Source: Candidatus Methanophaga sp. GoMg3.2 (GTDB lineage: Archaea > Halobacteriota > Syntropharchaeia > Alkanophagales > Methanospirareceae). From it: a stretch of 6,629 nucleotides of DNA. This document shows, one piece after another, positions 4,201 to 6,629 of the stretch. A model generated the notes under the pieces. That model worked only from the letters and a program-made list of their open reading frames with translations. It searched no databases and was not told where the DNA came from. Location of the stretch: assembly GCA_013180565.1 (NCBI GenBank), contig QBUN01000292.1:1-6629 (forward strand). Reading direction: 5' to 3'. Position numbers and translations under genes: made by a program. Every line of letters begins with the position of its first letter. Within the stretch, counting starts at the first letter, position 1.

Positions 4201-6242
4201 GGCTCATGCGCATCGGAGGTTTTGACTACTCGCACACTGACCAAGACAATCTTGAGCCCATATTCGGTCCTACTGAGCCTATAAATGTTACTGAGGGCAC
4301 AACCTATTGCTTCCGCGTGAATGCTGTGGACTACGCGGGTAACTTGGAGGAAATACACACAGAGGCTGATACGTGCACCACATACGTCGCTGAGGCGAAA
4401 GTAGTCATAAACGAGGTCTATCAAAATCCTGTTGCGGATGGGGGAGAATGGATTGAGTTTTATAATGATGGAGAAGTTGACCTTAACCTTACGGGATGGA
4501 GGATTGTGAACGGAGATGATGAATTGGATTACAGCATACCTGCGAATAGTTCCGACTGGGATGGCATTTTAGAATCGGACTCTTATCTCGTTCTCCACCT
4601 TGGTGGTACGCTCGACACACCTGCGGAAGACCTCTGTGCTGGCATCGCCTACGGCGTATTGGGCAATGAAGACGACAGCGTGAGCCTATTGTCAGATGAT
4701 AATATAGGCGTGGACTTCGTGAGATACGGCAATTGGACTGACGACCCGCCGACAGGAACTTCATGGACAGGGGTGAACCCAGATGCTCCTGTTCAGGGGC
4801 AATCGCTTGGCAGAGACAAGGACAGCACGGATACGGATGATGGTAGTGATTGGGAGAATACTGGTGGTGTGGATGCAGATGGACCCACACCCGGGGAACA
4901 GAATTTGAGAGAAGGTCAGCCCCCAGGCATAACTTCTTTTGCTCCACCATCGCCAGTTAACGACAATGTTTGCAATTGGAGGACATTTAACGTTACTGTG
5001 GATCAGACGGTAGATGTGCGCTGGTATTTAGATGATTTGCATCAACAAACGAACGATAGTGTACGGGAAGCAAGTTTTACGCTGCATGCAGTAGTACCTG
5101 GTGAACATAACGTCACGGTAGAAGCATCGAATGCTAATGGCACAGATCTGCAGACCTGGATCTGGAATGTGACGGGACAGCCAACATGTGATGGCACAAA
5201 TACCAGTTGTGGTATTTACCCCAATTGCGAAAACTGTAATGAATATGATGGCTGCTATGTTTATGGTAATGGCTGTGAAGAAAGAGACTACTATTGTAAG
5301 AGCAATGAAGAGGGTTGTAACTATACTTACTCAAATAGGCGGACAGATTATCACGATGATTTTGTTAATTATTGCAAGGGCGACGAGGTATGGAAACGCA
5401 GGCTTTTACATAATTTCTCCTGCGATAACGGCTCTTGCACAGATCATACGAGCTGGGTAGATGACCAACTGGTGGAGAATTGTAGTACTCAGTGCACAAC
5501 GAATAACACCCTTAAGACCTGTTATAATGGTAATTGTACGGATACTGGAATCTGCAATACAACCATCTGTAGTGCGGATGCGGCCTGCGAGGGTAAGAAG
5601 CCAGGGGAAACATGTGGTGATAGTAGAATATGCAATTCTACTTGTAACTGTGTGCTTGCACCACCAATAATCTTTTCCTATGCACCGGAATCGCCCGTTA
5701 ACGATTCCCAAGGTGCAACAAGGACATTTAACATCACAATCAATCAAACAGTAAATGTTAGTTGGCAGATAAATAGCACGGTGGTTCAGACTGATGAGGG
5801 CGTAACAGAAGCATCCTATACGAATCTAAGTGCAGTAATTGGAACCTGGAACGTTTCTGTGATTGTAAATAATGTGACTGGGATCGACATGCAGACGTGG
5901 GTGTGGACAGTAGAACCATCGCCCTGTTTCATAGCAACAGCAGCATATGGCACGCCGTTGCACGAAGACATAGATGTTTTACGTGATTTCCGGGATGAAT
6001 ATCTAATGACGAATCTGCCTGGGCGAGCATTTGTCAATATTTATTATTCCTCAAGTCCGCCACTTGCGGATGCGATAAGGGCGAATGAATGCTTGGGTAC
6101 TGCGGTAAGGGAGGGTTTTGTTAAACCTGTAGTGCATATTTCGCGGATGTTTGTTTTGTGGGCTGATAAATCACGTAGTTTTTTCGACGCCAACGCAAAC
6201 CTCAGAAGCCCGCCATATCGCTTCTATATAGCCCATATCTGA
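3..6242 (+). CDS. Giant secreted multi-domain gingipain-like (C25) cysteine peptidase with NosD-type beta-helix, LTD, Ig-like, Cys-rich and CFI-box domains; 5' partial
   Basis: One uninterrupted frame runs from the first full codon at position 3 to TGA at 6240-6242, 2079 codons, so codon n begins at base 3n. No credible start lies in the window. The GTG at 570-572 sits inside a beta-helix repeat and the same repeat pattern continues in frame upstream to the edge, so the gene begins outside. Domains in order: beta-helix (3-1220), unassigned linker (1221-1583), C25-type peptidase (1584-2903), propeptide-like domain (3114-3449), Ig/macroglobulin-like region (3456-4397), lamin-tail domain (4398-4904), Ig-like copy 1 (4920-5183), Cys-rich module (5187-5654), Ig-like copy 2 (5661-5924) and CFI-box (5925-about 6170). 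Frequent N-x-S/T sequons and the absence of any cytosolic domain fit export and S-layer-type glycosylation. Its substrate is unknown. The last 23 or so codons overlap the opposite gene. The coding frame is very secure; the exact biological role is not. Confidence 0.93.
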   Translation, partial: ENTQVTNYGYYGIYLCGDNNALTDNTESNNSRRGIYLPGDNNALTGNTVSNNGDYGIYLCGDNNALTDNTASNNDNEGICLSGDNNTLTGNTASNNGDEDNFNDHGIYLLSGDNNALTGNTASNNGRNGIYLDHSSNNTLTGNTASNNSDCGIYLRGDNNTLTGNTANSNNGDHGIYLHGDNNTLTGNIVYFNNKYGIRIYSPSSPSNNNTLRGNDVSNNSVCGICLSGDNNTLTDNTASNNSVWGIGLYGDNNTLTNNTASNNGDGAAYNAHGIYLCGDNNTLTDNTASNNGYEGIFLYGDNNTLTDNTASNNGDYGIYLFYSSNNTIYNNYFNNTHNAYDDGNNIWNITKTPGTNIVGGPYLGGNYWCDYAGADIDGDGLGDTSLPYNCSEQIAHGGDYRPLTVSLALRASTHYHLPHTYVLLYTEPENVTGYEQCSCSNISAYVVVNDKIIYPLRMKNDGAGLGSRDHPDFIADDCHFSRWLLPESIEKAEKYVLDLYVTEKPFFDKDSAHKVDTIELERKSDPKLLVLTDFRELFKEFDRTARGSSSADANQNCIRDYYEAVDRLQEYATAHNGTVVDVRKDAYKSDHDYYSGHIFREPMWDDIDTMISKLPDTMKNTIKFIAIIGDDAVVPFYRVDVRSGCTDEANYVHNTIGTGPKGQKRYKGNNPTLIDIADPGDYGKGHWMSDIYYGTFWGPYLDVGLGRVFRDKPLELVQLIDAFEQPLDLRRGQSRTFILNPWNEREDKKFEFHEMAVNTLVPPVKRHYGGITREKTLPQQFEGNYPAGGHWVTGEDLNWEERDIWWGVKGQTDLLVLLSHGYHWKHQDGHCRWIPSETVSNWRGNPATYRLLVIGGCHCGLNIARHDGYMWKNMLCRQALSVNSAFFGTTSYDTGPESGDYDNYHERMRRLFLERLFSPTKHTLGDVLQQAHGDYYRSCRWWLNDNDWKVLYTVELYGLPTQPVITRRAAQAQGTGLKALPIQSTKMMSDGFKQLIAKNQSSNRTVVISHFEVVEDEQGRVLFAVPHNGRLGGVEFAPILPMVHHSYLLPYDATNVSVVLTSNQSHFYEQTVGMVLLIPVSKSFGPLNGTANITNPYPESVLNYSTSLDIGGLRLDVLLVPLQYNPDTGQVTLYDRLDYQVSYTVTTNVTVNKIEVNDGNPVNIDLTDVPINVTISAAESLNGALLWEIRDAAGNLVDIDYGTIDIKEGTSQVSLSVNTVGWEPGPKQFMVQLYDAHSEDETGRVVASGQKCFTAIGTSLEVSTNNSIYGSRNTSATVIAVVRNETGAKVSGLANNFTQKLGGNETTLVWSEDADGYTTSLELTDIASGQHNLSVFVNGCAAETLFLVDRNPPTSTASSPAEVYTSAFKVRISGDDNVSAVDEYYVQYRVGENGTWTDWLMRIGGFDYSHTDQDNLEPIFGPTEPINVTEGTTYCFRVNAVDYAGNLEEIHTEADTCTTYVAEAKVVINEVYQNPVADGGEWIEFYNDGEVDLNLTGWRIVNGDDELDYSIPANSSDWDGILESDSYLVLHLGGTLDTPAEDLCAGIAYGVLGNEDDSVSLLSDDNIGVDFVRYGNWTDDPPTGTSWTGVNPDAPVQGQSLGRDKDSTDTDDGSDWENTGGVDADGPTPGEQNLREGQPPGITSFAPPSPVNDNVCNWRTFNVTVDQTVDVRWYLDDLHQQTNDSVREASFTLHAVVPGEHNVTVEASNANGTDLQTWIWNVTGQPTCDGTNTSCGIYPNCENCNEYDGCYVYGNGCEERDYYCKSNEEGCNYTYSNRRTDYHDDFVNYCKGDEVWKRRLLHNFSCDNGSCTDHTSWVDDQLVENCSTQCTTNNTLKTCYNGNCTDTGICNTTICSADAACEGKKPGETCGDSRICNSTCNCVLAPPIIFSYAPESPVNDSQGATRTFNITINQTVNVSWQINSTVVQTDEGVTEASYTNLSAVIGTWNVSVIVNNVTGIDMQTWVWTVEPSPCFIATAAYGTPLHEDIDVLRDFRDEYLMTNLPGRAFVNIYYSSSPPLADAIRANECLGTAVREGFVKPVVHISRMFVLWADKSRSFFDANANLRSPPYRFYIAHI
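51..1000 (+). repeat. In-frame tandem DNA repeat, 66-nt basic unit, about 15 copies, encoding beta-helix rungs
   Basis: Using the 'ggg gac aac aac' block as anchor, units begin at 51, 117, 183, 249, 336, 405, 471, 540, 621, 687, 753, 837, 903 and 972, plus a leading partial copy. Seven of the 13 spacings I can measure are exactly 66 nt (22 residues). The others are 69, 81, 84 or 87 nt, always a multiple of three, with the extra codons mostly in the turn before 'GIYL'. The protein unit is close to GDNNTLTDNTASNN followed by a variable turn and GIYL. The DNA core is far more uniform than protein selection alone requires: the 12-mer gcatcgaacaac recurs exactly in eight units and 'aacaacRcgctcaca' in most. 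This points to recent duplication or gene conversion. Units at 405, 621 and 972 carry serine-type variants (SSNN or PSNN) at the anchor. Confidence 0.93.
1221..1583 (+). other. Unassigned stretch between beta-helix and peptidase
   Basis: About 120 residues that I do not recognise. It begins 'SLALRASTHYHLPHTYVLLYTEPENVTGYEQCSC', written here in two parts: strand-like 'SLALRASTHYHL', then a segment with a Cys-x-Cys pair near 1317-1325. A beta-rich part ('AYVVVNDKIIYPLRM') follows, then a charged segment with a third Cys ('DDCHF') and an alternating-hydrophobic strand ('KYVLDLYVTEKPFF'). The length and strand pattern would fit one Ig-like or pro-region domain in front of the peptidase, but no diagnostic motif supports either choice. 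Confidence 0.4.
1584..2903 (+). other. Domain: gingipain-like cysteine peptidase (MEROPS C25, clan CD), catalytic dyad apparently intact
   Basis: The fold's landmarks appear in order. 'KLLVLTDFRELFKEF' (from 1584) is the first strand and helix. 'FIAIIGDDAVVPFYRV' (1875-1922) is the usual 'LVGD..xVP' strand. 'SDIYYG...LDVGLGRVF' (2070-2132) is the 'TD.YY...PDl.iGR' element, followed by the 'LIDAFEQ' helix. 'LLVLLSHGYHW' (2448-2480) carries the His-Gly of clan CD (His at 2463-2465). 'LLVIGGCHCGLN' (2556-2591) carries the nucleophile; by alignment with the C-x-x-G of gingipains and legumains the first Cys (2574-2576) is the better candidate. His and Cys are 37 residues apart, close to the 33 in RgpB. 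The domain closes with 'LYGLPTQPV' (2871-2897), equivalent to the usual 'L.GDPT'. Arg/Lys specificity of true gingipains cannot be assumed. Family assignment is strong; activity is inferred from the conserved dyad. Confidence 0.87.
1659..1694 (+). other. Putative calcium-binding loop inside the peptidase domain
   Basis: DANQNCIRDYYE fits the thrombospondin-type-3/EF-like spacing D-x-[DN]-x-[DN]-G-[IL]-x-D-x-x-E, with Cys where Gly is usual. It is followed by a helix ('AVDRLQEYA'). It lies between the first strand/helix and the next strand of the C25 domain, where a bound calcium could stabilise the fold; gingipains themselves carry structural calcium. A chance match is possible because the loop occurs once and lacks the Gly. 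Confidence 0.4.
2904..3113 (+). other. Linker after the peptidase domain
   Basis: About 70 residues rich in charged and small residues ('RRAAQAQGTGLKALPIQSTK', then 'LIAKNQSSNRTVV') that turn strand-like near 'VISHFEVVEDEQGRVLFAV'. It contains a dibasic Arg-Arg at its start (near 2904), which could be a processing site between the catalytic domain and the accessory modules. No recognisable family is seen. Confidence 0.4.
3114..3449 (+). other. Domain resembling the C25 propeptide / 'YNP...LxxYxxLxxxVxY' beta domain, placed after the catalytic domain
   Basis: The segment opens with 'PILPMVHHSYLLPYDATNVS', where a 'lP...v.LP..a.V.V' pattern is expected. It continues with a 'NPYPES' element and ends with 'LRLDVLLVPLQYNP' followed by 'LYDRLDYQVSYTV' (about 3345-3440). 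The 'v.v.P.qYNP.tg.l.lY..l...V.Y' ending is the hallmark, as I know it, of the beta-rich pro-region in front of C25 peptidases in many bacterial and archaeal proteins. Here it follows the catalytic domain. In known members the pro-domain blocks the active site and assists folding; whether it does so in this order is unknown. Pattern-level recognition only. Confidence 0.5.
3456..4397 (+). other. Region of two to three Ig-like / macroglobulin-like beta-sandwich domains
   Basis: Three consecutive beta-rich blocks. Block one (3456-3779) alternates strands such as 'INVTISAAESL', 'ALLWEIRDAAGNLV' and 'KQFMVQLYDAH' and fits a generic Ig fold. Block two (3780-4055) has 'SLEVSTNNSIYGSRNTSATV', then 'AVVRNETGAKVSG', the layout of macroglobulin/MG2-like domains ('TDK..Y..Gd.v.v...v.d..G.pV'). 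Block three (4056-4397) has 'NPPTSTASSP', then 'YYVQYRVGENGTWTDW' and 'YCFRVNAVDYAGNLE', typical of the fibronectin-III/OmpL47-like domains of archaeal surface proteins. These are probably spacer or binding modules. Block boundaries are approximate and each family name is tentative. Confidence 0.6.
4398..4904 (+). other. Domain: lamin-tail domain (LTD)
   Basis: It starts with 'KVVINEVYQNP' and continues with 'GGEWIEFYNDGEVDLNLTGW', the diagnostic 'vvINEV...G.EWIElyN....vdLsGW' core. It then has 'SYLVLHLGG' and 'DSVSLLSDDNIGVDFVRYG', strands in which LTDs usually pair a 'd.v.L....g..vD.v.Y' motif. The close is 'GQSLGRDKDSTDTDD' followed by 'TPGEQN' (4887-4904), the usual LTD ending 'S..R..dg.Dt.D...w....TPG..N'. 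Prokaryotic LTDs are secreted beta-sandwiches found on exonucleases, phosphoesterases, proteases and other surface enzymes, probably for binding. This is one of the clearest domain calls in the protein. Confidence 0.9.
4920..5183 (+). other. Ig-like domain, copy 1 of a homologous pair
   Basis: The domain runs from 'PPGITSFAPPSPVND' through 'RTFNVTVDQTVDVRWYL' and 'REASFTLHAVVPGEHNVTV' to 'LQTWIWNVTGQP'. It is about 88 residues and clearly homologous to the domain at 5661-5924: they share 'PSPVND/ESPVND', 'RTFN[VI]T', 'QTV[DN]V.W', 'EAS[FY]T' and '[DM]QTW[IV]W.V'. I recognise the style from methanogen-type surface proteins. Likely an adhesive or spacer module. It carries several N-x-T sequons. 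Confidence 0.78.
5187..5654 (+). other. Cysteine-rich module with 22 Cys in about 155 residues
   Basis: Between the two Ig-like copies I count 22 cysteines from the Cys at 5187-5189 to that at 5649-5651. They have short spacings ('CENC', 'GICNTTICS', 'STCNC') and many Asn-x-Ser/Thr sites. An even number fits up to 11 disulfides in an exported protein; no regular CxxC pairing typical of zinc ribbons or ferredoxins runs through it. Asn is spelled aat in about 14 of 19 cases here, whereas the beta-helix region uses aac almost exclusively, so the module may have joined the protein separately. I do not recognise a named family; an EGF-like or knottin-like protease-resistant stalk is possible. Confidence 0.7.
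5661..5924 (+). other. Ig-like domain, copy 2 of the homologous pair
   Basis: It starts 'PPIIFSYAPESPVND' and continues 'TRTFNITINQTVNVSWQI', 'VTEASYTNLSAVIGTWNVSV' and 'MQTWVWTVEPSP'. It mirrors the domain at 4920-5183 with the same start, strand order and ending, and with roughly the same length. The pair probably arose by duplication, with the Cys-rich module inserted between them or carried along. It leads directly into the C-terminal CFI-box with no flexible linker. Confidence 0.78.
5925..6170 (+). other. Domain: CFI-box C-terminal domain
   Basis: The stretch opens with CFIATAAYGT and continues with 'VLRDFRDEYLMTN', 'GRAFVNIYY', 'SSPPLADAI' and 'REGFVKPVV'. That is the full series of landmarks of the roughly 80-residue CFI-box found at the C-terminus of many secreted bacterial and archaeal proteins, with its near-invariant Cys (5925-5927). 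Its position at the end of exported proteins has suggested a role in processing, sorting or anchoring, but the mechanism is, as far as I know, not established. The expected domain ends around 'VLWADKS' (about 6170). The 23 residues that follow do not look like part of it. Confidence 0.88.
6171..6242. other. 72-nt overlap of two convergent coding regions
   Basis: The + strand peptidase frame stops at 6242 and the - strand cohesin frame stops at 6171, so both proteins are coded through the same 72 bases. On the - strand this stretch holds the last cohesin strand and the end of the protein (MGYIEAIWRASEVCVGVEKTT in two parts: 'MGYIEAIWRASE', 'VCVGVEKTT'), which looks like real domain sequence. 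On the + strand it holds a 23-residue tail after the CFI-box that resembles no known domain, so the + tail is probably the later read-through. No hairpin-plus-T-run terminator is obvious here. A T6 run on the + strand (6179-6184) lies within the overlap. Confidence 0.85.
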
Positions 6243-6629
6243 ATCACCCAATAACCCATGAATGTCAATATCGCTTCTATCTCCTACTTCGCCCACCACA
6301 GTAAACTCAAGCCGTGCTAATTCCGCAGATCCGTCAATTGCCGAACCTGAGGCGAAAGCAAAAACCTTCACTGTCCCGGCAGTACCTGTGTCTTGCAGCC
6401 ATGAAGACCAACTTGAAATATCTGACCCTCGTTCTACGTTTGTTAGCCTCATAACAGACGGGTCGTAGCTCAGATTGAACATGGCCATCGCGAGGTCGCT
6501 AACATTATCTATGTTTACCGTAGCGGTGAAGTTCTCTATGACTTCCAGTGGGTTTTCTACTGAAACGGTAACCCGATAATACACGAAGGATGCATTTGCA
6601 GGCGATATAATATCAAATTGCGGAGAGCA
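6171..6629 (-). CDS. Cohesin-domain protein, 5' partial (N-terminus beyond the window)
   Basis: Reading the reverse strand from base 6629, the frame is open without a stop to TGA at 6173-6171 (152 codons in the window). The GTG at 6584-6582 is not a convincing start, because in-frame codons continue upstream to the edge (CSPQFDIISPANASF precedes it). The visible protein is one cohesin-like beta-sandwich: 'YYRVTVSVENPLEVIENFTA' (strand 1-2), 'LAMAMFNLSYDPSVMRLTNV' (the 'fdLsYDp.vl.v..v' core), 'GTVKVFAFASGSAIDG', 'ELARLEFTVVGEVGDRSDI' ('la.i.F.v.g..g..s.i') and a last strand 'ASEVCVGVE'. Cohesins bind dockerins in cellulosomes, and occur in non-cellulosomal archaeal surface proteins whose partners are mostly unknown. 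The protein ends only four residues or so after the domain, so no anchor or dockerin follows it. It converges on the peptidase gene and overlaps its 3' end by 72 nt. Confidence 0.82.
   Translation of the reverse strand, partial: CSPQFDIISPANASFVYYRVTVSVENPLEVIENFTATVNIDNVSDLAMAMFNLSYDPSVMRLTNVERGSDISSWSSWLQDTGTAGTVKVFAFASGSAIDGSAELARLEFTVVGEVGDRSDIDIHGLLGDSDMGYIEAIWRASEVCVGVEKTT

Noticed and set aside
4005..4950. - strand open frames at 4005-4424 and 4489-4950
   Set aside because: They are antisense to the Ig-like and LTD coding sequence; the second is His/Pro/Cys-rich noise without family features.
6176..6190. T-run (6179-6184) as a transcription terminator for the + gene
   Set aside because: The run is only six T and lies upstream of the + gene's stop, inside both coding regions, with no convincing hairpin. 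It cannot be supported as a terminator from sequence alone.

Overview
The window looks archaeal. It most resembles the secreted multi-domain surface proteins of methanogen-related Euryarchaeota (Methanosarcinales, or ANME/Methanophagales-type lineages). The basis is a NosD-type Asn-rich beta-helix ending in the 'GGPYLGGNYWCDY...DGDGLGD' module, many N-x-S/T sequons, Ig-like domains with the 'MQTWVWTV' ending, a C-terminal CFI-box and a neighbouring cohesin domain. The lineage is an inference from domain style; there is no rRNA or housekeeping gene to test it.

Almost all of the window (3-6242, + strand) is one giant reading frame, open at its 5' end. It has 2079 codons here, and the true start and signal peptide lie upstream. 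From N to C it reads: about 15 beta-helix rungs encoded by a nearly homogenised 66-nt DNA repeat (51-1000) with a helix cap (to 1220); an unassigned 120-residue stretch; a gingipain-like (C25, clan CD) cysteine peptidase domain with apparent catalytic His (2463-2465) and Cys (2574-2576); a domain resembling the C25 propeptide but placed after the catalytic domain; two or three Ig/macroglobulin-like domains; a lamin-tail domain (LTD); and two homologous Ig-like domains flanking a 22-cysteine module. It ends in a CFI-box.

On the - strand, 6171-6629 is the 3' end of a second gene, also cut by the window edge, whose visible part is a cohesin-like domain. The two genes converge and overlap by 72 nt, so there is no intergenic DNA in the window. 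No promoter is visible because both 5' ends lie outside.

Working model (inference): the large protein is an exported, probably glycosylated, cell-surface or extracellular protease. Its beta-helix and Ig/LTD modules would bind polysaccharide or matrix, and the CFI-box would act in C-terminal processing or sorting. The convergent cohesin protein suggests a locus for extracellular protein assembly, although no dockerin is visible in the protease. The main novelty candidates are the domain architecture, the post-catalytic propeptide-like domain and the coding-coding 3' overlap.
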